This document shows positions 16,869 through 26,300 of a DNA stretch of 62,593 nt, piece by piece. Position 1 is the first letter of the stretch, and every line of letters begins with the position of its first letter. The DNA comes from a virus. The position numbers and the translations under genes were made by a program. The stretch covers positions 1 to 62,593 of the IMG/VR virus record IMGVR_UViG_3300042914_000630. One strand, 5' to 3'. The notes below the pieces were generated by a model that saw nothing but the letters and a program-made list of their open reading frames with translations, did no database searches and was not told the DNA's origin.

Positions 16869-16945
16869 AGAAGCCAATGAAGAAGGCGGCTAAAAAGCCA
16901 GCTAAGAAGATGGCGGCTAAGAAGCCAGCCAAGAAAATGTATTGA
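16865..16945 (+). CDS. Tiny Lys/Ala/Pro repeat peptide (histone H1-tail-like)
   Basis: 26 residues made of repeated KKPAKKM(AA) units ending in MY. Composition matches histone H1-like tails and would bind DNA or RNA non-specifically. It overlaps the previous stop as ATGA. The ORF is short, but composition and coupling argue that it is real. Confidence 0.5.
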   Translation: MKKPMKKAAKKPAKKMAAKKPAKKMY

Positions 16946-16973
16946 TTTTAAACTCTAACGAAAGACACACACT

Positions 16974-17897
16974 ATGAATGAAGAGACTCCCGATATGATG
17001 GAACAATCCTCCGAGACTCCAGTAGTATCACAGGAACAATCTCTTACATCGACAGCAGAAGACGCTATCCTATCCCGTGAGAAGGCAGCATTTGATGCGT
17101 ATGTAAGAAACCAAGGCATGCAGGTTCCTGAGAATTTCAAGGATGCTGGTGCTTGGTTTGAAAGCCTCAAGAATGCCCAAAAGGAATTTACCAAGTCACG
17201 ACAGGAAGTAGCGGACCTGAAGAAGAAGTATGAGCAGACCCCCTCTACAGCAAACCCGGTCAAACAGGAGGCTGCGCCAACGAAGGAAGAAATTCCTGTC
17301 GTACCAGAGGTACTGAAGATTCCAGAGAAGAAGGCAGAAGAGACACCCAAGGTTGAGCCACAGGTTGCAACCGAGGATGATTGGAAGCAGTGGACCGTTG
17401 AGTTCGCCACCAATAACGATCTTTCTCCTGAGACTCTGGATACAATCAAGAAGAAGACTAACCTTCCTGAGTCGATCATCAATGAATATATGATGGGTCA
17501 GAAGGCAAAGCTTGAGATTGCCTATTCTAAAGCAGCCGAACTAATCGGTGGCAAGGATCAACTTGCCAAGATGTTTGATTGGGCTAGCAAGAATCTATCT
17601 CAGGCTGAGCAGAATTCAATTAATCAGAACCTCGCTTCTCCCGCTTGGGACATTGCTCTCTATGGCTTGCAAGCCAAGTATGCCAAGGCTACTGGCACAA
17701 GCAAGGCAGCAGAACCCAAGCAAACAGCAAGGGGTCAAGTACCTCTTGCTAGCACTCAGCAGAGTATTACCGCTTACCAAACTAAGCGAGAATTCAGTGC
17801 TGAGCGCAACAACCCAAAGTTCAATACTGATCCTAAGTTCCGCAATTATGTAGAACAACGGATGATGCGAACTGACTTTACAAAACTACCAAAATAA
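16974..17897 (+). CDS. Capsid scaffolding protein (T7 gp9-like)
   Basis: 307 residues, the same length class as T7 gp9. It is acidic at the N-terminus (MNEETPDMMEQSSETPVVSQ), then Lys/Glu/Pro-rich coiled coil, with a basic C-terminus that would contact the capsid protein. It lies directly upstream of the major capsid gene, as in T7. It directs procapsid assembly and then leaves. Confidence 0.88.
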   Translation: MNEETPDMMEQSSETPVVSQEQSLTSTAEDAILSREKAAFDAYVRNQGMQVPENFKDAGAWFESLKNAQKEFTKSRQEVADLKKKYEQTPSTANPVKQEAAPTKEEIPVVPEVLKIPEKKAEETPKVEPQVATEDDWKQWTVEFATNNDLSPETLDTIKKKTNLPESIINEYMMGQKAKLEIAYSKAAELIGGKDQLAKMFDWASKNLSQAEQNSINQNLASPAWDIALYGLQAKYAKATGTSKAAEPKQTARGQVPLASTQQSITAYQTKREFSAERNNPKFNTDPKFRNYVEQRMMRTDFTKLPK

Positions 17898-18056
17898 TCC
17901 GCACCTGAGACAGCGGATTGACTGAGGACAGCCTCTGGGCAAATCCCCCCGAGTGGTAATGGATGGCCCTTGGCTGGACTCACTCAAGCAAGTAGACTCC
18001 TTTAGGAACAATCGAACGATTGAGCTTTCTATTATTGTCTCACTTTTAGTCTACTT
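17896..18056 (+). promoter_or_regulatory. Structured leader of the capsid gene
   Basis: This gap holds several inverted repeats: AATCCGC 17896-17902 with GCGGATT 17913-17919; AAGTAGACT 17990-17998 with AGTCTACTT 18048-18056; and AATCG/CGATT at 18010-18021. GAGG...CCTC pairs lie near 17923-17934. Such an RNA could control or stabilise the capsid message. No known riboswitch class recognised. Confidence 0.45.
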
Positions 18057-18074
18057 AAATAAGGAATAAAACAA

Positions 18075-19271
18075 ATGGCTATTAACTCAGATTTAGGCGC
18101 AGGCGATTTAGTAATGCGCGGTTCCGTTACTGCTGGACCAGCCGGTGGAGCAGCGGGTGCAAACAAACTTTGGCTACCACTCTGGTCTGGCGAAGTAATT
18201 AATGCTTACGATGAGTACAATGTTTTTGAGAATCTTATTACCAATAAGACACTAACTGGTGGCTTCTCTTACGAGTTCCCCGTAACTGGAACCGTTGCTC
18301 TCAAGCCATCATGGAGTGCTGGTGAAGAGCTTGGTGGCGGTGATGCTAGCAGCACCACTTTCAAGGTAAACCTTGATCCACGCCCAATGGCTGCTCACTT
18401 TGAGACTGACAATGTTGACTTGCTCGTTACTCAGTGGGATTACCGTTCTGAGCTAGCTCGTCAGGCCGGTCTAACACTAGCTAACACCCGTGATAAGCAG
18501 ATTGTTTCTTCTCTCATTGCTGCTAGCGTTGTTGCTCCACTTACTTCAGATCCCCGTGGTCTTGTAGCAGCAAACTTCCCCGCTCCAGCTGTAGTTGCTA
18601 CAGGCACTCAGGCTATTGGTGTTGAAGTTTCTGCATGCACCGAGACAATCGCTCTCAGCATTCTCCAGAATATCGAGAACTACCTCGTATTCATGCAGGA
18701 AAATAACTTCCCTGTTGAGAATGTTTATTGCGCTGTTCCACCAAAGGTCTTCCAAGTCATTCGTGGTCTTGGTATTCCCCGTGCTACAAACGCCTTCGCA
18801 AACACACCAATGTTCACCGCTAGCGATGACTATGGTGCTGGTGCTCCAATTTCTGTTGGAATGAATAAACTATCTGATACCCTTGATTACATGGGCGTCA
18901 AGATCATCAAGACCAACCACATTCCCCGTGCTGATCTAACCGGAGCATCAATTGGCGCAGCTAAGTATAACCTAGTTTGCAACAGCGTCAACATCTTTGG
19001 TATAATCTTCCAGCCAGAGGCCGTTGCTGGTCTATCTCTCATGGGTATGAAGGTTGATACCGTACAGGATGTTCGCCGCAACACTCAGTTCACCGTTGCA
19101 AGCATGCTCAAGGGTACTGGTGTTCTCCGTCCAGAACTCTGCCAGATTCTCGTTGGTACTACCAGCGTTGCTGCTGGTGATACTTCTGCCGAGATTGATA
19201 CTCGTTCTGAACTAGCTGCTATCTTTGGTACTGGTTCTGGCTTCGGTGCAGAGTACGCTGTAACTGCATAA
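18075..19271 (+). CDS. Major capsid protein (T7 gp10-like)
   Basis: 398 residues forming the icosahedral shell. It has the order and style of T7 gp10: LPLWSGEVINAYDEYNVFEN near the start, FSYEFPVTGTVALKPSWSAG, then the QWDYRSELARQAGLTLA helix (compare YDVRSEYTSQLGESLA in T7). TAAGGAATAAAACAA precedes the ATG. A strong terminator follows the gene, consistent with very high expression. Confidence 0.93.
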   Translation: MAINSDLGAGDLVMRGSVTAGPAGGAAGANKLWLPLWSGEVINAYDEYNVFENLITNKTLTGGFSYEFPVTGTVALKPSWSAGEELGGGDASSTTFKVNLDPRPMAAHFETDNVDLLVTQWDYRSELARQAGLTLANTRDKQIVSSLIAASVVAPLTSDPRGLVAANFPAPAVVATGTQAIGVEVSACTETIALSILQNIENYLVFMQENNFPVENVYCAVPPKVFQVIRGLGIPRATNAFANTPMFTASDDYGAGAPISVGMNKLSDTLDYMGVKIIKTNHIPRADLTGASIGAAKYNLVCNSVNIFGIIFQPEAVAGLSLMGMKVDTVQDVRRNTQFTVASMLKGTGVLRPELCQILVGTTSVAAGDTSAEIDTRSELAAIFGTGSGFGAEYAVTA

Positions 19272-19344
19272 TGATTTTATCCACTTCTGAAAGGGGGTTT
19301 AGTTTGTTTACTAACCTAGCTTGAAGAGGAGGTGATCATTATCT

Positions 19345-19384
19345 ACCCCCGGCTCCCTTAAGTGGGAGCCGGGTGGTTTTTTTT
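19345..19384 (+). terminator. Rho-independent terminator after the capsid gene
   Basis: The stem GGCTCCC (19351-19357) pairs with GGGAGCC (19364-19370). It extends through CCC/GGG and, past a one-base bulge, ACC/GGT. The loop is TTAAGT, followed by eight T. It sits where T7 has its late terminator. Confidence 0.9.
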
Positions 19385-19397
19385 CTAAGGAGGCTAT

Positions 19398-20075
19398 ATG
19401 GGCTTAATTACTAAGTTACAGGCAATTAACCAAATGCTGTTGGCTTCAGGTGAAAACCTTGTAGCCGACCTAGAAGGTGAGTCCGGTATCGACACCGGAA
19501 TTGCTGAAACAATTCTAGAGCAGACTAGCTTGGATTATCAGCTAAGAGGTCTTGCTTCAAATAAATTTGTAAAGAAGATTACTTTAACAACTGATGGATA
19601 TATTAGAATGCCTACCCCTGATTCAGATGAAGAAGGCATTCTTGCTGTTGAATTAGTATCTCAGCATCTATCAGCAGAAGACACAATCATCAAGGCAAGA
19701 GTATTGAATAACTCTGAGCCAGCAAGATTGTGGAATATAACAGAAGATACGGATATATGGATTGCAACTAAAGGTCCATACTATCTTGAGTTCACAATGA
19801 AACTACCTTGGGAAAATCTTGAGACTACCGTGCAGCGAGCTATCCTAGCCACTGCTATGCGGCACTATCAAAGCATTACCCAAGGCGATGAGGCTACCGA
19901 TGCATTCTTGGGATTCCAAGAACAACTACACAGCATCAAGCACAAAGCAGCAGACATCAACGACAAGAAGAAAAGTATCTTTTCCTCTAACAGTATTCTG
20001 CAGGATGCCTCATTCCGCTCTCGCTACTACAGCGATCCAAACAGATTTAGGTACTGGCGTACCAGAGGTTTTTAA
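19398..20075 (+). CDS. Tail tubular protein A (T7 gp11-like)
   Basis: 225 residues (T7 gp11: 196). It begins MGLITKLQAINQMLLASGEN, characteristic of this family, and continues with GIAETILEQTSLDYQLRGLA. It forms the adaptor ring between portal and nozzle. TAAGGAGGC precedes the start. The stop overlaps the nozzle gene start as TAATG. Confidence 0.9.
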   Translation: MGLITKLQAINQMLLASGENLVADLEGESGIDTGIAETILEQTSLDYQLRGLASNKFVKKITLTTDGYIRMPTPDSDEEGILAVELVSQHLSAEDTIIKARVLNNSEPARLWNITEDTDIWIATKGPYYLEFTMKLPWENLETTVQRAILATAMRHYQSITQGDEATDAFLGFQEQLHSIKHKAADINDKKKSIFSSNSILQDASFRSRYYSDPNRFRYWRTRGF

Positions 20076-23000
20076 TGGCTATACGAAGACGAGGCCCACG
20101 GGCTGGTTTAGTAACAACTAAGATTCCTGTCTATACCTTAAATAGTGTAGGCAGACAGTCGCCTAACCGCAGACAGCCAAACGAGGCTGAGAACATTGAC
20201 AATGCTCTAGTCTCTCTTGAAAGAAACTTTGAGAAGCGTCCGGGCTTTGAGATCGTACCACAAAAGACCGTAACAACAGCAACATCATGGGATCTCAGTT
20301 CCAATACAATTAGATTAGATCTTTACTCTCTTGCCTCAGTAGATCCATCACATGACTTGTGGTATTACTGGTACAGCATCAACGAAGAAAACACATTCTT
20401 GGTTGTCATTGATTTCGACGCAACTGCAGATGGAGACAAATTGTTTTATATCTTCCGTGTATATCCTACCGGATCATGGGAAGATCTAACTCCACCCACA
20501 CAGACAGAAGCTAGTAATGTAGTTAGTATGACAACTAGAGCATACATTACCCATAAGTCAGGAACAAAGACTGCCAAAGAATCTCTTAAGGCCGTGTCCT
20601 TAGGATCAAGCGTAGTCATTCTCAATAAGAATGTACGGGCTGGGTTTAGCTCAGATGTCGCTGGAAAGTTATTTGATCTTGATGGTGTCGTTACGGCTAC
20701 GGATGATATCGAAGGTCGTAAGGTAACTTACTATTCAGCATCCAAGGTAATGAAGGTATATGATAAAGGTGATGATGGTTTAGCAGCTACACCAGATGAT
20801 GTTCTATTAGGTTGGCGACCAAGTATACATACTGGTCAAGCAACTAATGGTGGTGCTAATGATATTCATTTGTCAAACTCTGCTTCAAATGCGAATGATG
20901 CTTATAATGGAATGTATATTACTATTACTTCGGGAACTGGAGCTGGGCAAACAAGAAGAATTACTGATTATACTGGAAGCTCAAAAATAGCAGCAGTTAC
21001 TCCAAGCTGGAGTCCACATCCAAGTTCTAGTTCTTACTATTCAATTGATCTTAGTACCACAATGTTTACTGGTACTGCTCAGTCAGGTACAACTAACTCA
21101 ATAACTTTAGCTACTACCGAAACAACAGTCAATGGTTATTATGCTGGTTCTTCTATTTCTATAGTTAGTGGTACTGGCTCTGGTCAGACCAGAACAATTA
21201 CTTCTTACAATGGATCAACCAAAGGTGCTGGTGTAACTCCTGATTGGACGACCACACCAAATAATACCTCTGTTTATGAAATCACTAGTAAATCAGCTAC
21301 ATATATTCCAGCTGAAGATTACTATTATTTTAGTTCTACCTATAATTACTTAGGTCAGAAGGTTGATGATCTAGGAGAAATTAGACTACCACCTGAAGAT
21401 GATGATTGGTATTCAAATAACTCAGATCTAAATGCCAATGATACTACAGCAAGACAAATGTTAAAGCTGTTGCACGACCCAGACACAAATTATAACGGTA
21501 TAATCGACGGTCGTGGTAAGATTTACTTTACCGTAAATCCATATCTAAATTCAACCAGTGGATTCTATCGTGTTGTTTCGTGGAATAACACAGGTAAAAC
21601 TTTCTACTACGCTCCTAGTGATCCCTTAAAGGGAATCTATTCTTTCTCTGGTACAACAGGAGCAATTACACACACAACAGCAATTACTCCAGCTGGTCGT
21701 CCATATCTCCAGAAGGTAAGAACACCAGACGAGCATTCCTATCTTGATCCAAGACGAATGCCTCAGAAGCTGGTGGTAACTATCTCGGCATCCAATGTCA
21801 CTGATTGGAAGATGGAACCCATTAAGTGGACTCCACGAACTTCCGGTGACAAGAGATCCAACCCCGGTCCAAGTATTTTTAAAACTGTCGATAGGAAGTC
21901 TCTAAGACAAGTACCAATCACAAGCATTGCCGTATTCAAGGATAGACTCTGGTTTGCTGCGGATGATGTTGTATTCTCCTCACAGATGGGTGAATACGAG
22001 AATCTATTCTATGATGATCCATCCAATATTGTAAGCACAGATCCTATTGATATTCGTGTCTCTTCAAACAACTATTGTGAAATCACAAGCATGACTCCAT
22101 TTGAAGATTACATGTTTATCAATACAAAGGCAAATACGCAGTTCCAGTTGGCTGGTGCATCTACTGCTGAGATTTCACCAAGCAATGTCGCGGTAGCTCC
22201 AGTAACTTATTACTCTACTGCACCTATTCTTGATCCTCAGTTTATTGGATCACGCCTATACTTCTTTGACTCACAGCGTCTATTCCTGTTTACAGGCAAG
22301 GGCAGCATGGGCTTTGCTTCGGCTGTCGAAGTATCCAGCCAAGCTGCTGGCTATCTTCCTAGAAAGTATCGTGCTGCTGCTACGGCTCCAGCTCAAGATA
22401 CCTTGCTGTTTGTAGATGACGATCAGCCTAATCATATCTATGGTTATATCAATAGATATAGTGGCGATAGAGTAATTCAGAATTCATTCTATCGTCATAT
22501 CCTAGCAGAAGAAGATTCAATTGAAACTCTTCAATGCTATGATAACTATATGTATGTTGTTAGTAAAAGAGAAACAAGCGCAACATCAGGAACATATGCT
22601 TATTATCTGTACAGAAATCTCATGTTAAATGAGGATGTATATGTACCTCGTCTTGATCGTATGTTTAAGATGAAGGTTATTAATAGCACTATAGAGCCAA
22701 CTAACTGGAATGCTGACTACGATCCATATACAGCAAGTACTACTTATAGATTACCCGGACATACTGATATTACAGATATATCTAAATACTTTGTAGTCTT
22801 ATTTAAAGGATGGGAAACAGCTTCAGAAGATTTAAGTAATGTTGCTATTCAACCATTATCTGTAACAAACAAAGTAGATGCTAGTTCTAATCCATATACA
22901 GAAATTGTAGTTCTTGGTGCAGACTATGCAGTACAAGATTATTATGTTTATATTGGCATCAAGTATAAGATGCGAGTAGAACTTAGTACGCTGTTTGTTA

Positions 23001-23335
23001 GAGATGACAATAACAATATTATTGATGGTGTCTTGAATATTCGTAGTGCTGTCTTTAGACATTACTACACAGGCCCATATGATATTGAAGTTACTCATAG
23101 AGGAAGAACTGCATTTACTACAAGTTATATTCCAACTAGACCTGAATACACAGCCTATGAAGATACTCTTCCACTTGAAATTTTCCAAGTTCAAGGAGAG
23201 TTTGTTACAAAGATTATGGGCTATTCAGACTCAACTACAATATCTATTTCCAGTGAATACCCTACTCCAGTAAACATTACAAACATGGAATTCAAGGGCA
23301 AGTTCAAACAGAAGTATACAACCATTGATACTTAA
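20075..23335 (+). CDS. Tail tubular protein B / nozzle (T7 gp12-like), with duplicated insert
   Basis: 1086 residues against 794 in T7. The N-terminus has the family's SPNRRQPNEAENIDNALVS and KRPGFE segments, and the centre has LWFAADDVVFSSQMGEYENL. Residues about 262-325 and 340-405 are two related units, each with a (T/V)SGTG(A/S)GQTR.IT.Y.GS.K pattern, absent from T7. They account for much of the extra length and may be surface-exposed. The protein forms the hexameric tail nozzle. Confidence 0.92.
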   Translation: MAIRRRGPRAGLVTTKIPVYTLNSVGRQSPNRRQPNEAENIDNALVSLERNFEKRPGFEIVPQKTVTTATSWDLSSNTIRLDLYSLASVDPSHDLWYYWYSINEENTFLVVIDFDATADGDKLFYIFRVYPTGSWEDLTPPTQTEASNVVSMTTRAYITHKSGTKTAKESLKAVSLGSSVVILNKNVRAGFSSDVAGKLFDLDGVVTATDDIEGRKVTYYSASKVMKVYDKGDDGLAATPDDVLLGWRPSIHTGQATNGGANDIHLSNSASNANDAYNGMYITITSGTGAGQTRRITDYTGSSKIAAVTPSWSPHPSSSSYYSIDLSTTMFTGTAQSGTTNSITLATTETTVNGYYAGSSISIVSGTGSGQTRTITSYNGSTKGAGVTPDWTTTPNNTSVYEITSKSATYIPAEDYYYFSSTYNYLGQKVDDLGEIRLPPEDDDWYSNNSDLNANDTTARQMLKLLHDPDTNYNGIIDGRGKIYFTVNPYLNSTSGFYRVVSWNNTGKTFYYAPSDPLKGIYSFSGTTGAITHTTAITPAGRPYLQKVRTPDEHSYLDPRRMPQKLVVTISASNVTDWKMEPIKWTPRTSGDKRSNPGPSIFKTVDRKSLRQVPITSIAVFKDRLWFAADDVVFSSQMGEYENLFYDDPSNIVSTDPIDIRVSSNNYCEITSMTPFEDYMFINTKANTQFQLAGASTAEISPSNVAVAPVTYYSTAPILDPQFIGSRLYFFDSQRLFLFTGKGSMGFASAVEVSSQAAGYLPRKYRAAATAPAQDTLLFVDDDQPNHIYGYINRYSGDRVIQNSFYRHILAEEDSIETLQCYDNYMYVVSKRETSATSGTYAYYLYRNLMLNEDVYVPRLDRMFKMKVINSTIEPTNWNADYDPYTASTTYRLPGHTDITDISKYFVVLFKGWETASEDLSNVAIQPLSVTNKVDASSNPYTEIVVLGADYAVQDYYVYIGIKYKMRVELSTLFVRDDNNNIIDGVLNIRSAVFRHYYTGPYDIEVTHRGRTAFTTSYIPTRPEYTAYEDTLPLEIFQVQGEFVTKIMGYSDSTTISISSEYPTPVNITNMEFKGKFKQKYTTIDT

Positions 23336-23346
23336 TCGGAGAAATA

Positions 23347-26300
23347 ATGACAACATATAATAACTTAGAAATTGCAGAAGTTTCTCTGACATTTTCAGGG
23401 GAACTTGATCCTTCTATTTCTACTAGAACATTCGATTTAAGCACACTTAGCTTTCTTCCTAATGTTCCTCTTATAGATCAAATTGAGGTCGAGCGTATCT
23501 TTGATACAGGCTATGACACAAAGTTTGGTGAGAATATATTTACCATTGCTGATAGACGGCAAATATTTATTCTACCTAAAGCATGGTATTCAATCAACGA
23601 ACAGACAAAGATTTTAACTGTTGTTGATCTTAGTACTATTCCAACTTATACTACTAATGGTTTATATTATCCATCATCTAGAACATTTGTATTAGAGACT
23701 CTAGATTCAAATAATGCCCAACAAACTTTAGATATTCCTAACTTTTTAGTTAACAATGTTGGTACAAATGTCAATGGCGTTGTAAGACAGCCCGATACTG
23801 TAATCATTAGAAGAAAAACTTTATCTATTGATAGTATTGTTACTTTTGCTCCCGGCACAAGACTAACTACAACACAGCTGAATCTTCAGTTTAATCAGCT
23901 AAAGTATATTCTTCAGGAGCTTGTTGCTAAAGTTAGAAACGAAATTATTCTGAAGTTTGATGAGAATGCTGTTGACGGCCCCTTCTTAGGTGGCAGTGAT
24001 CTTAAGATGTCTAACAATTACATTAACGATCTAAATAGTTTGTCTATTGGTGAAGTTAATGAAGAGTTTAGTACTGGTGTTGGTGCTGGTATAGTATCTG
24101 GTGCAACTTTTGCAACCAATGTTGGTGCCGTTTATGATGCCTTGACACAAGGAACAGTACACCGAACAACCATGAATGGTGGCGTAACTGTACCATTCTC
24201 TGGTCATTTTACAGCAACTCCTGATGGCGGTTCTCCATTGAGAATTACTAATATGGCTAATGCTGTCGATGATACAGACGCAGCCACCCTTGGTCAGATT
24301 AGAAACGCAAGCAATCTAACACAAGGTACGCTTGATCCAGCGAGAATCCAAACCAATAGCTTACCATTAACTAAGTTATCAGAAGCTTCAGGACAAGGAT
24401 ATACACTCCCTGTCGATGCTTTGGCAAACAGCGGAGCAACCGCAGGAAACTATGGTGTATCTACAGCTGGTAATACCAATAACATGGTATACATGACTGT
24501 CGATGCTAAGGGTAGAGCAACTACTATTTCTTCTAGAAACATGACTGTAGATGATCTACCCATTTCTGGTGTAAATGCATCTACTTATGGTAATGGAGCT
24601 ACTCCTTTGGTTGAACTTGTTGTAGACTCTAAGGGTCGTATTACAGGAGCTACCGAACGAGCAATAGCAGCTGGCGATCTTCTTGATATTAGTGCTACTA
24701 ATATTATTACAGGTACTCTTAATGCAGACAGATTAGCTACTAGTGGAGTCTCTGCTGGTACTACAACTATTCCTAATTCTATTACTGTTGATAATAAAGG
24801 AAGAGTAACAGCAATTGCTGGTGGCAGTATTCCTGCTGCTAATGTGTCAGGCTTTGATACTCAAGTTCGCACAAATAGACTTGATCAAATGGCTGCACCT
24901 ACAGCAAGCGTAAGCTTTGGTAATCAAAAGATTACAAATCTAGATACACCAGCTGTTTCTGCAGATGCTGCTACTAAGGGTTATGTCGATGGTTATGCAG
25001 CTCCTCTATCAACTTTTAATACAAATGTTACTAATCTCATTCAAACAAACTCTGTTTATTGGGATAGCGGTAATGATAGATATACAGCCCAGCGTAGTGC
25101 TATTAATAAAAAGATTACTGGTGTTGCAGACCCAAGTAATAGTAATGATGTTGTAAACTTAAACTATTTTAACACCAATGCTTTGGCTGTTTCTGGCGGT
25201 GTTATTAATGCTAATAGCAACCCAATCATTAATGTTACAATGCGTTCTGGTGGCTCGCTAGCCGCTAATGATGCTGTAAACTATGGGTATGTACAAGCCC
25301 TTACTCTTTATGGTCAGGCTGTCACAGACCCACAAACCTTTACAAATGCTTGGCCTACTGCTGGTACTATAGTAAATGGTAATAAACCTTATGAGTTTTC
25401 TTTAGCCACTCTTGCTGCAACAACAGCAGAAATGCTAATAGTAACTGATTCAGAAGGTCGTATTTATATTCCAAGTACAGCGGTTCCAGCCGCAGCTGGT
25501 AGATTCTTCCGTTTAGATACAGGCGTAAGTCCTAAGAAAGTAATTGTCTATTTAGATAGTGCTATTACTCCTTCAGGTTCTGTGTTTATCAGAAACTTTG
25601 GAACATCTAGATCAGTATCTGCTAGCATTGCTGGCGCAGCTACACTAGGTTTAGTTCAGGTTCCTACGGCTGGTGGTTTATTAATCAATAGTGGTACAGG
25701 TGATATTACTCTCAATACAGCAACTGCTGCTCAAATTGGTGGTATTAAACTTGGTACTGGTCTTGTTGATATTGGCTCTAGTGTTATAAAAGTAGATCTT
25801 TCTGATTCAACTTCACTAAATAGCTCAGTTAAGGCTGCTTCTTCTAAAGCAGTAAAAGATACTTATGACTATGCTGTTGGTGTAAATAGCACAGTAAGTT
25901 CCTTAAGCTCAACAGTTTCATCTGTTAGCGCAACAGCAACAGCAGCTCAGAACACAGCAAATGCCGCTCTAGCTCGTTCTGGTGGAACAATGACAGGTAA
26001 ACTAATAACAGTAACTCCAGCTTCTGGTGCTGCTAGTATTGTATTACCTTCTGGTTCTGCTCCAACTACTCCTATATCTGGTGATGTTTGGAACAACGCA
26101 GGAACTTTACAGTTCTATAATGGTTCTGCTACTAAGAGTATTGCCTTTACTGATTCTAGTATTACAGGCAATGCAGCTACAGCAACACAGTGGACTACTG
26201 GTCGTACTATTCAATTAACTGGTGCAGTTACAGGAACAAGCGGTTCTTTCAACGGAACTTCTAATCTAAGTTTTGCTACTACTTTAAGTGCGTCTGCTGC

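Noticed and set aside
17896-18056. Known riboswitch or ribozyme in the capsid leader
   Set aside because: I could not match the conserved core of a hammerhead, twister or glutamine-type RNA; only the hairpins are supported.
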